From positions 62,001 through 126,000 of the forward strand of contig NZ_FLKM01000008.1 of the NCBI RefSeq assembly GCF_900086585.1: 64,000 bases of DNA. Direction: 5' to 3'. The number at the start of each line of letters is the position of its first letter. Position 1 is the first letter of the stretch. Under the pieces are notes generated by a model. That model saw only the letters and a list, made by a program, of their open reading frames with translations. It was not told where the DNA came from and did no database searches. The DNA comes from Emergencia timonensis. Its GTDB lineage: Bacteria > Bacillota > Clostridia > Peptostreptococcales > Anaerovoracaceae. The position numbers and the translations under genes were made by a program. Of the stretch, positions 10,585 through 19,820 are shown piece by piece.

Positions 10585-13500
10585 TTATAACTGTTCATCA
10601 TCTGCAAAGTTACTGCTCGTCATGTCATCGTCGGGGGTTTCTTCGGTAAAGCCCTCTGCAAATAATTTTTCTTCGCTTTCCTCAAGCTCTGTATCAACGG
10701 TCATGATTCCGTCAATGCCGGAAACATCCTCATATTCGGATACTTCTTTAATCTGGATTTCCTCATTGTCCTCAGTCAGGACTCTGACGTCCAAAGCAAG
10801 GGACTGCATTTCTTTGATCAGTACCTTGAAGGATTCTGGAATTCCAGGTTCAGGAATATTTTCACCCTTTACAATTGCTTCGTAAGTCTGTACTCTTCCC
10901 ACGATATCGTCTGACTTTACTGTGAGAATTTCCTGCAGAGTGTATGCCGCGCCATAAGCCTCCAGGGCCCAAACTTCCATCTCTCCGAAACGCTGCCCGC
11001 CAAACTGGGCTTTACCGCCGAGAGGCTGCTGCGTTACCAGAGAATAAGGTCCGGTACTTCTGGCATGAATCTTATCATCAACCAAATGGTGAAGTTTCAG
11101 CATATACATGTAGCCTACAGTTACCGGGCTGTCGAACCATTCTCCGGTTCTGCCGTCTCTCAAATTCAGCTTTCCAGTTTCTGAGTATCCTACATCTACT
11201 AAAAGTTCACGGATGTCTTTTTCCGTCGCGCCGTCGAATACCGGCGTCGCAATATACCAGCCTTTCTTCTTGGCTGCCAGACCCAGGTGTACTTCCAATA
11301 CCTGCCCTACGTTCATTCGGGAAGGTACGCCCAGCGGATTCAGCATGACCTGCAGAGATTCGCCATTTTCCATAAACGGCATATCCTCTTCCGGCAGAAT
11401 CCTGGAGATAACACCCTTGTTACCGTGTCTTCCGGCCATCTTATCACCGACATTGATTTTTCTCTTTGTCGCAATATAACATCTTACTAATTTGTTGACG
11501 CCTGGAGGAAGCTCATCGCCGTTTTCTCTGGAGAAAATTCTCACATCGACTACGATTCCAGTTTCTCCATGAGGAACTCTCAGGGAAGTGTCTCTCACCT
11601 CTCTGGCTTTTTCACCAAAGATTGCACGGAGCAGTCTTTCCTCAGCGCTGAGGTCGTTCTCGCCCTTAGGTGTAACCTTACCTACCAGAATGTCTGTGGA
11701 TTCAACCTCTGCACCAACTCTGATAATACCTTCTTCGTCCAGATCCTTCAGCGCATCGTCACCCACGTTCGGGATGTCTCTGGTGATTTCTTCTGGTCCC
11801 AGCTTGGTATCTCTCGCTTCTGCTTCATATTCTACGATGTGAAGAGAAGTCAGAACGTCGTTCATCAAAAGTTTCTCGTTGAGGATGATCGCGTCCTCGT
11901 AGTTGTAACCTTCCCAAGTCATGAATCCAATCAAAAGGTTCTTTCCGAGGGCGATTTCACCCAGTTCTGTAGAAGGTCCGTCAGCGATGACTTCTCCTTC
12001 TTCTACGTGCTCGCCGTGACCAACAATTGGTCTCTGGTTGATACAGGTACCCTGGTTGGATCTCTTGAACTTGAGCAATTTATATTCGTCTAATTCATTA
12101 TTATCGTCTCTTCTGACTGCAATTCTTTCCGCATCGACAAATTCAATGGTTCCGGCATGACTAGCCAATATTACGACACCGGAGTCTCTTGCAGCCTTAA
12201 ATTCCATACCTGTTCCCACGTATGGCGCCTCCGTTACCAGCAGAGGTACAGCCTGACGCTGCATGTTAGAACCCATCAGCGCACGGTTAGCGTCGTCGTT
12301 TTCCAGGAATGGAATCATGGCTGTCGCCACGGACACTACCTGCTTTGGCGATACGTCCATCATATCTACCACTTCTCTTGGGAACATGGCGATTTCTCCG
12401 CCCACACCCCTGGCAGCAACCTTTGCGTTGATAAAATGTCCTTCTTCATCCAGCGGCTCGTTGGCCTGCGCGATAATGAGAAGTTCTTCTTCATCAGCTG
12501 TAATATATCTGATTTCCTTTGTTACAAGGCCTGTTTCTTTTTCTACGACTCGGTACGGCGTTTCGATGAAGCCATACTCGTCTACGATACCATAGGTAGT
12601 CAATGATCCGATCAGACCGATGTTCGGACCTTCCGGCGTCTCGATCGGGCACATACGTCCATAGTGGGACTGGTGTACGTCTCTGACTTCGAAACCGGCT
12701 CTCTCTCTGGAGAGACCTCCCGGTCCCAGGGCGGACAGTCTCCTCTTGTGTGTTAACTCAGCAAGAGGATTATTCTGGTCCATGAACTGGGACAGCTGGG
12801 AACTTCCGAAGAATTCCTTGATGGCCGCCGTTACAGGTCTGATGTTCATCAGCGCCTGCGGTGTCGTCACTTCGATGTCCTGTATGGTCATTCTCTCTTT
12901 GACAACTCTCTCCATTCTTGCAAGACCAATTCTGAACTGGTTCTGTAACAATTCTCCAACGGTTCTAAGTCTTCTATTTCCTAAATGGTCAATGTCGTCG
13001 GTATTTCCGACTCCATAATTCAGATTCAGAATATAGCTGACTGACGCAATAATATCTTCCATAAGAATATGCTTTGGCGACAAATCGTGTTTTCTCGCTA
13101 CCAGCATCTCTTTAATTTCATCTTCATCTTGACACTGCTCCAAAATTTCCATCAGGACAGGGTAGAATACCTTGTCTGCGACTTTCAAATTGGTCGTGTC
13201 AAATTCCACATACTGATTCAGGGCGACAAATTTATTTCCGATTACCTTCGTAACCCGACTCTCGTCGTCTTTTCCATATGCCATTACAAATTCCACGCCT
13301 GCATCTTCAATTTGCCTTGCTAATTCACGGCTGATCTTCTGGTCTGCCTCCACCAAAATCTCGCCAGTATTAGGATCGATAACATCCTCTGCTGCAACTG
13401 CTTCTGCCAATCTATTGGAAAGACCCAATTTCTTATTGTATTTATATCTGCCCACCTTTGCAAGGTCGTATCTCTTTGGATCAAAAAACAACGAATTAAG

Positions 13501-14268
13501 CAGGGACTTAGCGCTTTCCACTGTCGGTGGTTCGCCTGGTCTCAGCTTTTTGTAGATTTCTTTTAGACCGCTTTCGTAGTCGTTTGTCGCATCCTTTTCC
13601 AAAGTTTTCAGCAGTCTGCTGTCCTCTCCGAAAATGTCGAGGATTTCCTGATCAGATCCAATCCCTAAAGCCCTGAGAAGGGTAGTCAAAGGCTGCTTTC
13701 TGGTTCTGTCGACCCTGACAGAAATGATTTCGTTAGAGTCCGTTTCATATTCCAGCCAAGCGCCTCTGTTCGGGATAATCTGTGTTGAATATAATTTGTT
13801 GTTCGATTTATCAGTTTCAACGCTGTAGTAAGGTCCAGGTGAACGAACCAGCTGAGTTACGATAACTCTCTCCGCTCCGTTGTAAATGAAAGTTCCCTTC
13901 TCTGTCATCAGAGGGAAATCTCCCATGAATACTTCCTGTTCCTTTACTTCGCCTGTTTCTTTATTAACGAGTCTTACTCTGACTTTTAGTGGAGCTGCGT
14001 ATGTTACATCTCTTTCCTTACACTCCTCCTGCTCGTACTTCGGAGGATCATTAAGGGAGTAATCTATAAATTCTAATATCAGATTATCCGCATAATCTCT
14101 AATAGGGGAGATGTCTTCGAAAACTTCTCGGAGACCCTCTTTTATGAACCAATCATATGAGCTGGTCTGAATCTCAATCAAGTTTGGCATCACGCCGACT
14201 TCATTGATCTTTGAGAAGGTCATACGTTCTTTTCTACCTACTTTGATAGGTTTTGGCATATTTATCAC
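10585..14268 (-). CDS. rpoB: RNA polymerase beta subunit
   Basis: The beta subunit of RNA polymerase, 1227 aa. The rifampicin-binding region is intact: [20 protein letters not shown] followed by [10 protein letters not shown], with the usual sensitive residues. The C-terminal region contains [17 protein letters not shown], and the end is acidic. Translation starts [11 protein letters not shown], or three codons later at MPKPIKVG, after AAGGAGTG. Unlike in most bacteria, rplL is not next door: about 5 kb of metabolic genes separate them, and rpoB has its own promoter at 14310-14338. Confidence 0.98.
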   Translation of the reverse strand: MINMPKPIKVGRKERMTFSKINEVGVMPNLIEIQTSSYDWFIKEGLREVFEDISPIRDYADNLILEFIDYSLNDPPKYEQEECKERDVTYAAPLKVRVRLVNKETGEVKEQEVFMGDFPLMTEKGTFIYNGAERVIVTQLVRSPGPYYSVETDKSNNKLYSTQIIPNRGAWLEYETDSNEIISVRVDRTRKQPLTTLLRALGIGSDQEILDIFGEDSRLLKTLEKDATNDYESGLKEIYKKLRPGEPPTVESAKSLLNSLFFDPKRYDLAKVGRYKYNKKLGLSNRLAEAVAAEDVIDPNTGEILVEADQKISRELARQIEDAGVEFVMAYGKDDESRVTKVIGNKFVALNQYVEFDTTNLKVADKVFYPVLMEILEQCQDEDEIKEMLVARKHDLSPKHILMEDIIASVSYILNLNYGVGNTDDIDHLGNRRLRTVGELLQNQFRIGLARMERVVKERMTIQDIEVTTPQALMNIRPVTAAIKEFFGSSQLSQFMDQNNPLAELTHKRRLSALGPGGLSRERAGFEVRDVHQSHYGRMCPIETPEGPNIGLIGSLTTYGIVDEYGFIETPYRVVEKETGLVTKEIRYITADEEELLIIAQANEPLDEEGHFINAKVAARGVGGEIAMFPREVVDMMDVSPKQVVSVATAMIPFLENDDANRALMGSNMQRQAVPLLVTEAPYVGTGMEFKAARDSGVVILASHAGTIEFVDAERIAVRRDDNNELDEYKLLKFKRSNQGTCINQRPIVGHGEHVEEGEVIADGPSTELGEIALGKNLLIGFMTWEGYNYEDAIILNEKLLMNDVLTSLHIVEYEAEARDTKLGPEEITRDIPNVGDDALKDLDEEGIIRVGAEVESTDILVGKVTPKGENDLSAEERLLRAIFGEKAREVRDTSLRVPHGETGIVVDVRIFSRENGDELPPGVNKLVRCYIATKRKINVGDKMAGRHGNKGVISRILPEEDMPFMENGESLQVMLNPLGVPSRMNVGQVLEVHLGLAAKKKGWYIATPVFDGATEKDIRELLVDVGYSETGKLNLRDGRTGEWFDSPVTVGYMYMLKLHHLVDDKIHARSTGPYSLVTQQPLGGKAQFGGQRFGEMEVWALEAYGAAYTLQEILTVKSDDIVGRVQTYEAIVKGENIPEPGIPESFKVLIKEMQSLALDVRVLTEDNEEIQIKEVSEYEDVSGIDGIMTVDTELEESEEKLFAEGFTEETPDDDMTSSNFADDEQL

Positions 14269-14309
14269 TCCTTATATCTTAACAGTTTACATTTGCGTGG
14301 CAGTCTATT

Positions 14310-14338
14310 ATGATACCATATGCTTGTCAAACAGTCAA
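14310..14338 (-). promoter_or_regulatory. Sigma-A promoter of rpoBC
   Basis: On the minus strand TTGACT (14333-14338), 17 bases, TATCAT (14310-14315). It lies about 42 bases before the rpoB start. Its presence explains how rpoBC is expressed although rplJL ends at a terminator. Confidence 0.75.
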
Positions 14339-14439
14339 GCTTTTTTAAAAAAATACTAGCAAATTTTTTCCATTCCCTTTATTCGAGTATTGTAATATTA
14401 AGCATTTCTTATACTTCTCTTGGGAAAAAAGAAATTCTT

Positions 14440-14468
14440 TTGCGGTCATGCCGCTTATATGGTACTAT
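14440..14468 (+). promoter_or_regulatory. Possible promoter of the LysR gene
   Basis: TTGCGG (14440-14445), a 17-base spacer and TACTAT (14463-14468) lie 32 bases before the start at 14501. The -35 match is moderate. Confidence 0.45.
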
Positions 14469-14500
14469 GAATTTATATCGATACGAATGGGAGAATCGAA

Positions 14501-15361
14501 ATGGAGTATAAGCAAATTGAGGCATTTATCGCCATCGCAGAATTAAAGAATATTACCAAAGCCGCAGATACACTATTCGTATCTCAGTCCGCATTGAGTT
14601 ACCGGCTCAAGACGTTAGAAGAGGAGGTGGGCGTAACTCTGGTCACGCGCAACAAAGGAATCGCCAGCATCCGCCTTACCGCAAAGGGTGAAGAATTTCT
14701 TTCCATCGCCAGAGAATGGCAGGCGGTGTACCGCAAAGCGCTTGCCTTCAGCACCCTGTCGGAAGTCACTACGATCAGAATCGCTGCCCCGGCCAGTGTC
14801 CACGAACAGTATTTCAAACTCTATACACAGATTACAGAAGAGAGCAGCAAAGCACGGTTATCGGTCAGCACTTACAACTCCGATGCCATTCCATCAGTCA
14901 TCGAAAACAGAGACGCCGATATCGGATTTGGTTTCATCTACAGAAACAGTCCTAAGCTTTTGGTGCGTGAGATTCACTCCACTCCCATGGCGCTGGTGGA
15001 ACGATCAAAATCTGCCCGCCCCGCGGACGTTGTTGACCCCCGAACATTGGACTCTGCAAAAGCAGTCTTGGTAAAAGGCATCGCCTTGGACAACCCTGAC
15101 AGTGCCGCCTTTTACAAATCTTGGTTCGGAGGCAATATGCCATTCCATATGTATGTGGATTCCCCCTCGCTCCTAGTCAAAACGCTGCCAGAGCAAGGCT
15201 GGTGTATTCTTCCCGAAAATCATGCAAGGCGCTTACGAGAAGAACCCGATTTTCACTTCTATGAACTGGCCGATACCAATTTTACTCTTCCTCTCTATTT
15301 GTTTCTTCACAAAGAGGCTGAGGAGACCTTAAAAATCCTGGTAAAAAAATACTTCGGCTGA
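14501..15361 (+). CDS. LysR-family transcriptional regulator
   Basis: A 286-aa DNA-binding regulator with the normal LysR layout. The N-terminal winged helix covers residues 1-60 (MEYKQIEAFIAIAELKNITKA shortened here, then FVSQSALSYRLKTLEEEVG), followed by a two-lobed periplasmic-binding-like effector domain from about residue 90. GGGAGA precedes the ATG. It converges on the NhaC-type gene, sharing a bidirectional terminator with it. The divergent nhaC/aminotransferase promoter region 1.5 kb away holds a nested palindrome of the LysR type (16877-16933), which I take as its likely target. The effector is unknown, probably a small acid or amino acid. Confidence 0.9.
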   Translation: MEYKQIEAFIAIAELKNITKAADTLFVSQSALSYRLKTLEEEVGVTLVTRNKGIASIRLTAKGEEFLSIAREWQAVYRKALAFSTLSEVTTIRIAAPASVHEQYFKLYTQITEESSKARLSVSTYNSDAIPSVIENRDADIGFGFIYRNSPKLLVREIHSTPMALVERSKSARPADVVDPRTLDSAKAVLVKGIALDNPDSAAFYKSWFGGNMPFHMYVDSPSLLVKTLPEQGWCILPENHARRLREEPDFHFYELADTNFTLPLYLFLHKEAEETLKILVKKYFG

Positions 15362-15367
15362 CACGAC

Positions 15368-15399
15368 AAAATCCTCCCTGCAGCAGGGGAGGATTTTTT
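15368..15399. terminator. Bidirectional terminator between lysR and nhaC
   Basis: Stem AAAATCCTCCC/GGGGAGGATTTT with a 7-base loop and T runs in both directions. It lies between the converging LysR and NhaC-type genes. Confidence 0.85.
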
Positions 15400-15412
15400 A
15401 TGATTGAGATAT

Positions 15413-16783
15413 TTACGCTTCGCCGTCTTTCACGTATCGTCTTCCCACACCGGTGAGGATGCTGAGTACAAACAACACCAGAAGCAGAATTCCGTGGAAA
15501 CTGTACGGCACAATGTCAAAGTACCCGAAATCAGCCGGAATTGCAGCAATTTCTGCAGTGAACCCCAGGCACAGCATGACCGGAGTTCCATAAGGAAGGA
15601 TGGAGCAAATCCCGCAGGCCGTTCCGTCCAAAATGTTGGCTCCACGGGTTCGCTCGATCCCAAAGTCCTTGGTCACTTTGCGCACCATCGGTCCAAAGAA
15701 CAGCACTGCCGGCGAACTTCCACCTGCTGCCGCAGTCCCCACAGCCGTACCCAGCATACAGACCAGTTCTGCAGAACGAGCTGATTTGCAATTCTTCGTC
15801 AGCCCTTGCACCAATGCGTCAAAGGCGCCGCTGCAATTGAGGATTTCCAGGAGGATAAATAGCAAGATGCAGTACATGACCAGATTGATCATACCGGAAA
15901 GTCCCGCCACGATCGGACCTTCGTTTGAAAGCATCGCGTCCAAATTGATGGTTCCCAGGACCAGATTCAACACGATGCCCATCGCATCGCAGACCAGCAG
16001 TGTCGCAACCAGATCAAAACCTTTTTTGATCATGATAATCATAATCACTGGCAGAACCAGAAGAAGAAGAGACTTTAAATCGGCTTCTATGGCAACGCCT
16101 TCCATGCTGCGGCTTGCAGTCGTTACATTGCCCAGCACAGCAAAGAGAACAGCTGAAATTCCGCCTGCTATGAGAGAATACGGCAGCCTCGTTCTGACCA
16201 CATCTCCCACCTGCGCTTCCTGTGTCAAGGCCGAACCGATGGTGGTATCTGAGATCGGGGCCAGATTGTCCCCGAAAATCGCCCCACTGATAATAGCGCC
16301 GCATACAAGCCCTGGACTGCATCCCATACCGACTGCCAGAGGCAGCATTACTGGTGCCATGGCAGTGATGCTGCCTGAGGACGTTCCACAGGAAGTGGAT
16401 ATAATGGCACAGATAACGAAACTGATTAAGGGAAGAAATCCAGCATCAAAATTTACTGAGCCGGCAGTATGTACCAGGGCTTCAATCAGTCCGCTCTGTC
16501 TCAGCAGCTGTCCTAAAACACCTGCTGACAGAAATGCGATGATGATAATTGCCAGCATGCTGTTGGTCAATCCGGAAATCGCGACTTTTCCAAAATTCTT
16601 TTTGTCCTTTGTTAGAAAAAATCCTGCGATGACGGCCAAGAAAGTAATCAGCGAAAACCGCAGGATTCCACCGCCGCCGATCTTCGTTCCCACGATCAGT
16701 CCGATAACCATCAGAATAATAGGAATCCATGGCCCCATCTTACCGAGGTAAAAACCTCCTGTGTATTTGTTTTTTAAGTCCAT
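15413..16783 (-). CDS. NhaC-type Na+/H+ or substrate antiporter
   Basis: A polytopic membrane carrier of the NhaC/ion-transporter superfamily with about 11-12 hydrophobic segments. Family landmarks include ISTSCGTSSGSITAMAPV, GAIFGDNLAPISDTTIGSA and a second, similar glycine/serine-rich re-entrant segment TAAAGGSSPAVLFFGP. I choose the ATG at 16783 because AGGAGA lies six bases upstream; an ATG at 16801 would add six residues. The divergent aminotransferase-aldolase pair and the local LysR gene suggest it carries an amino acid or organic acid in exchange for a cation or product rather than only sodium. That is inference from context. Confidence 0.85.
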   Translation of the reverse strand: MDLKNKYTGGFYLGKMGPWIPIILMVIGLIVGTKIGGGGILRFSLITFLAVIAGFFLTKDKKNFGKVAISGLTNSMLAIIIIAFLSAGVLGQLLRQSGLIEALVHTAGSVNFDAGFLPLISFVICAIISTSCGTSSGSITAMAPVMLPLAVGMGCSPGLVCGAIISGAIFGDNLAPISDTTIGSALTQEAQVGDVVRTRLPYSLIAGGISAVLFAVLGNVTTASRSMEGVAIEADLKSLLLLVLPVIMIIMIKKGFDLVATLLVCDAMGIVLNLVLGTINLDAMLSNEGPIVAGLSGMINLVMYCILLFILLEILNCSGAFDALVQGLTKNCKSARSAELVCMLGTAVGTAAAGGSSPAVLFFGPMVRKVTKDFGIERTRGANILDGTACGICSILPYGTPVMLCLGFTAEIAAIPADFGYFDIVPYSFHGILLLVLFVLSILTGVGRRYVKDGEA

Positions 16784-16833
16784 TTTTGTCTCCTTTGTCA
16801 TTAAGTGTTTGATCCGTTTCTTTTATATGGCTC

Positions 16834-16862
16834 ATTATATGCGAACATGGCCGCGCTTGTAA
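16834..16862 (-). promoter_or_regulatory. Sigma-A promoter of the nhaC-type gene
   Basis: On the minus strand TTACAA (16857-16862), 17 bases, TATAAT (16834-16839). The nested palindrome 16877-16933 lies directly upstream. Confidence 0.7.
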
Positions 16863-16876
16863 AAGTCAGATTTTCG

Positions 16877-16933
16877 CTATTAAATATAAAAACGTTTTCT
16901 AATTCAAATAGAAAGGGAATTCATATTTAATAG
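16877..16933. promoter_or_regulatory. Nested palindromic operator between divergent promoters
   Basis: Outer arms CTATTAAATAT (16877-16887) and ATATTTAATAG (16923-16933) are perfect 11-bp inverses. An inner pair TTTCTA/TAGAAA (16897-16902 and 16909-16914) shares the same centre near 16905. LysR-type proteins bind A/T-rich dyads between divergent promoters, so this is the best candidate operator for the product of 14501-15361. Confidence 0.65.
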
Positions 16934-16945
16934 ACAAAGGTTCCA

Positions 16946-16974
16946 TTGGACAGTCACAGGCTTTCTCATATAAA
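16946..16974 (+). promoter_or_regulatory. Sigma-A promoter of the aminotransferase operon
   Basis: TTGGAC (16946-16951), 17 bases, TATAAA (16969-16974), 33 bases before the start codon. The palindrome lies upstream of the -35 box, a position suited to activation. Confidence 0.65.
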
Positions 16975-17007
16975 CTGTAGTCATACAAAGGAATAAGGAG
17001 GAGAACC

Positions 17008-18207
17008 ATGAATTATAAATTCAATGAAACATTGCTAACTATCCCTCCTTCAGCATCTCTGGCCGTCAGTGAAAAGGCTAAGAGATTAAAAGCTGAGGGA
17101 ATTGACGTCATTACTCTGGCTACAGGAGAACCAGACTTCGATACGCCCGATGCTGCCCGTATTGCCGGAATCGCCGGAATCGCAGAAGGCCATACCCACT
17201 ACAATGCAGCCCTCGGCCTTCCGGCTCTGCGCCAGCGCATTGCCAGAAAACTGTGCGAAGAAAACGGCATTGACGCATCCGAAGAAAATATCATCCTGAC
17301 TCCCGGAGGAAAATATGCTGTATATGAAGCGATCCGCACTTTCATTACGCCCGGTAAAGAGGAAGAGGTTATGATTCTCAACCCGGCGTGGGTCTCCTAC
17401 GGACCAATCGTCATGGCAGCCGGCGGAATTCCTGTAAATGTGGAGCTTTCTTTTGAGACTCATTACAAGATTACGAGAGAAGCCTTGGATAGCGCGGTTT
17501 CCAAGCAAACACGAGCGGTCATCGTCAACTACCCTAACAATCCGACCGGCTGCATCCTATCCCAAGAGGAAGCAGAGATCCTGGCTGATTTTGCCCTGAC
17601 CCATGACCTGATCTTGATTTCTGATGAAATCTACGAGCGCATCACCTATGACAAAAAACAAAGTGTCAGTCTGGCCTCTCTTCCGCAGATTGCCGACAGA
17701 GTGATCACCCTCAACGGCTTTTCAAAAGCTGCAGCGATGACCGGCTGGCGTTTAGGTTACGCCTGTGCGCCAAAAGAAGTCATCGGTAAAATGTCTATCC
17801 TCAGCCAGCATACGATCAGCTGTCTCAGCCAGTTTTCCATGGAAGCGGCTCTTGCAGCATTAGACTGTCAAGAGGATATTGCAAGAATGGTTGCAAGCTA
17901 CGATGCTCGCCGCGGCTTTTTTGTCAAGGGACTCAATGACATTCCCGGAGTCACATGTCTTGTCCCTCAGGGCGCATTCTACGCCTGGGCGAAAGTCGAT
18001 CTTGCCGAAAAAGACAGTTTTGAAATTGCAGACTATCTCCTCGATGAAGCCCGTGTAGCCGTAGTTCCAGGCGATTCCTACGGGAAGGGCGGCAGCCGCT
18101 GCATCCGCATGTCTTTTGCCACTGCCGAGGCAGATCTGCGTGAAGCGCTCGAGAGAATGCGGGCTGCAATTTGTAAAATCAATGGTTCTTCGGAGGTAAG
18201 AAAATGA
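17008..18207 (+). CDS. Class I/II PLP aminotransferase (aspartate-type)
   Basis: A 399-aa fold-type I pyridoxal-phosphate enzyme of the aspartate aminotransferase Ib group. Landmarks are TLATGEPDFDTPDAAR near the start, NYPNNPTG around residue 175, the SDEIYERITYD segment, the PLP lysine in NGFSKAAAMTGWRLGY and the C-terminal arginine in CIRMSFATAE. It transfers an amino group between a dicarboxylic or related amino acid and a 2-oxo acid. GGAGGAG precedes the ATG. It overlaps the RraA-like gene by four bases (ATGA), so the two are translationally coupled. The exact substrate cannot be read from sequence; aspartate is the default. Confidence 0.9.
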   Translation: MNYKFNETLLTIPPSASLAVSEKAKRLKAEGIDVITLATGEPDFDTPDAARIAGIAGIAEGHTHYNAALGLPALRQRIARKLCEENGIDASEENIILTPGGKYAVYEAIRTFITPGKEEEVMILNPAWVSYGPIVMAAGGIPVNVELSFETHYKITREALDSAVSKQTRAVIVNYPNNPTGCILSQEEAEILADFALTHDLILISDEIYERITYDKKQSVSLASLPQIADRVITLNGFSKAAAMTGWRLGYACAPKEVIGKMSILSQHTISCLSQFSMEAALAALDCQEDIARMVASYDARRGFFVKGLNDIPGVTCLVPQGAFYAWAKVDLAEKDSFEIADYLLDEARVAVVPGDSYGKGGSRCIRMSFATAEADLREALERMRAAICKINGSSEVRK

Positions 18208-18896
18208 GCAATGTAAACTGTATTGTATATAAGGATTTTAAACGCCCGGACAAGCAGCTGATAGAAAGGTTCCGGGGCATCCCAGCTGCCAATCTGGATG
18301 ATTGTATGGGGAGACAAGCGGCAGCAGACGCTGCTATCAAACCCATCGGAAAAAGCGGCCTTATCGGACCAGCACTTACGGTAAAAGTGACGGAGGGCGA
18401 TAATCTGATGTTCCACTATGCGATGGATCTTGCAAAAGAGGGTGACATCATCGTTATAGACGCAGGCGGCGACACCAGCCGTTCCATCTTTGGAGAAATC
18501 ATGGTACACTATCTGCTGAAAAAGAACATCGGCGGTATTATCGTGGATGGAGCGCTACGAGATAAGGAAGACATTGCAGCCACAGGGCTTCCTGTCTACG
18601 CAAAGGGCGTAACGCCCGACGGCCCGTGGAAGAACGGTCCTGGCACAGTCAATACGCCGGTAGTCTGTGGGGGAAGAATTGTCAACCCTGGCGACATCGT
18701 CGTTGCGGACGGTGACGGTGTTGTCTTTATCAATCCTGACGAGGCAGAGGAACTGCTACAGAAAGTCAGCCTCCTCATGGAAAATGAGAAAAAATCTATG
18801 GATGCTATCGATAAAACAGGTCAATTAAAACGTCCTTGGGTCATGGAGAAGCTCACCGCCTTAAACTGTGAATTCCATGAATTCTACGAAAAATAA
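18204..18896 (+). CDS. RraA-family protein: HMG aldolase / oxaloacetate decarboxylase-like
   Basis: A 230-aa member of the RraA/HMG-aldolase family. The signature GEIM ... GGIIVDGALRDKED is present, with the Arg-Asp pair that binds metal and the 2-oxo acid carboxylate in the class II HMG/CHA aldolases. True RraA regulators are shorter (about 160 aa); the extra length and an Asn/Asp-rich N-terminus favour an enzyme. Enzymes of this group cleave 4-hydroxy-4-methyl-2-oxoglutarate to pyruvate and also decarboxylate oxaloacetate. Coupled to an aminotransferase, it could cleave the 2-oxo acid that enzyme makes. Assignment of activity is inference. Confidence 0.8.
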   Translation: MSNVNCIVYKDFKRPDKQLIERFRGIPAANLDDCMGRQAAADAAIKPIGKSGLIGPALTVKVTEGDNLMFHYAMDLAKEGDIIVIDAGGDTSRSIFGEIMVHYLLKKNIGGIIVDGALRDKEDIAATGLPVYAKGVTPDGPWKNGPGTVNTPVVCGGRIVNPGDIVVADGDGVVFINPDEAEELLQKVSLLMENEKKSMDAIDKTGQLKRPWVMEKLTALNCEFHEFYEK

Positions 18897-18910
18897 AGTT
18901 TAACTGACAG

Positions 18911-18952
18911 ACACATCTTTTGAATGAACCCATTCTCAAGATGTGTTTTTAT
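18911..18952 (+). terminator. Terminator of the aminotransferase operon
   Basis: ACACATCTT (18911-18919) pairs with AAGATGTGT (18938-18946), with an inner GAATG/CATTC pair, followed by a T run. Confidence 0.85.
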
Positions 18953-19221
18953 TTCCTTATGAGGTACCTGTGATTGATCTGATCATCCCAAGGTTTACTC
19001 GTCTTCAAAGAAAGGGCACCATATACACAGGCAGCATCAAGATATCCTGATTCTTTGTCAGATCTTTGGTATACAAAATCTACTTTTCTAAAATTATTGG
19101 TCCCAGGGAACTCACTCACAGTCTGCGGCATGCCGCCAACCAGCATATACAATTTTAGACTTCTCAGAAGTTTCCGATCAAGCTTCTCCCCCAACGGTCT
19201 CTTGCTCTCATGAAGATCCAC
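18949..19221 (-). pseudogene. Remnant of a DUF4143/AAA_14 ATPase gene
   Basis: A 90-codon frame. Its first half carries LYMLVGGMPQTVSEF and TNNFRKVD, the segment that links the AAA domain to the DUF4143 domain in bacterial AAA_14 ATPases. The P-loop and the rest are absent. The second half (from KESGYLDAACV) does not continue the family as I remember it, so an internal deletion or fusion of fragments is likely. The family's full proteins are about 380-450 aa. No clear ribosome binding site was seen. It lies between the rraA-like terminator and the rplL terminator, in the inserted block. Confidence 0.55.
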
Positions 19222-19245
19222 TCTATATTGCGGCTGAAGCTATAA

Positions 19246-19278
19246 AAACACCCTGTGCATCAAATGCACAGGGTGTTT
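19246..19278 (-). terminator. Terminator of rplJL
   Basis: A 15-bp perfect stem (AAACACCCTGTGCAT and its inverse, 3-base loop), followed by T's on the minus strand, 36 bases after the rplL stop. It ends the rplJL transcript before the inserted cassette. Confidence 0.9.
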
Positions 19279-19313
19279 GGCTTGATTGTTTAATCCGATG
19301 TCACTTAAGGGAA

Positions 19314-19676
19314 CTATTTCAGTTCAACCTTAGCTCCAACTTCTTCCAGCTGCGCTTTGATAGCATCAGCTTCGCCTTTTTCAACGCCTTCTTTGATTGG
19401 GGAAGGAGCTCCGTCTACAACGGCTTTTGCTTCCTTCAGACCCAGGCCAGTGATTTCTCTAACTGCTTTGATAACCTTGATCTTTTCTGCACCAACTTCA
19501 GCAAGAACTACAGTGAATTCAGTCTGTTCCTCTTCTGCTGCACCTGCTGCTGCACCTGCAACTGCTACTGGAGCTGCTGCTGATACTCCGAATTCTTCTT
19601 CACATGCTTTTACTAATTCGTTTAATTCTAAAACTGACATAGCTTTTATAGCTTCAATGATCTGCTCTTTATTCAT
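19314..19676 (-). CDS. rplL: 50S ribosomal protein L7/L12
   Basis: The stalk protein that recruits translation factors, present in several copies per ribosome. It is 120 aa with the normal layout: an N-terminal dimerisation segment ([18 protein letters not shown]), an Ala/Gly-rich hinge at about residues 35-52, and a C-terminal domain with [19 protein letters not shown] sequence (here [18 protein letters not shown]). It follows rplJ after 144 bases. In most bacteria rpoB comes next; here a terminator and a 5-kb cassette intervene. Confidence 0.98.
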   Translation of the reverse strand: MNKEQIIEAIKAMSVLELNELVKACEEEFGVSAAAPVAVAGAAAGAAEEEQTEFTVVLAEVGAEKIKVIKAVREITGLGLKEAKAVVDGAPSPIKEGVEKGEADAIKAQLEEVGAKVELK

Positions 19677-19820
19677 TTTCTTTTCTCCTTTTTCTAAATT
19701 ATATCTTGGATTTTAATTTCGTGTTTTCACGCCGGTCTATGCGGCGCAGAAATTTTCGGTCGTCACTGGGCGGCAAATAAATGCAGCCAACAATGTGACA
19801 GACGGAAATGGCAAACCGGC

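Noticed and set aside
15600..16751. A 383-codon plus-strand open frame
   Set aside because: It lies antisense to the NhaC-type gene, has no recognisable domain and no ribosome binding site; the minus-strand product has clear family motifs.
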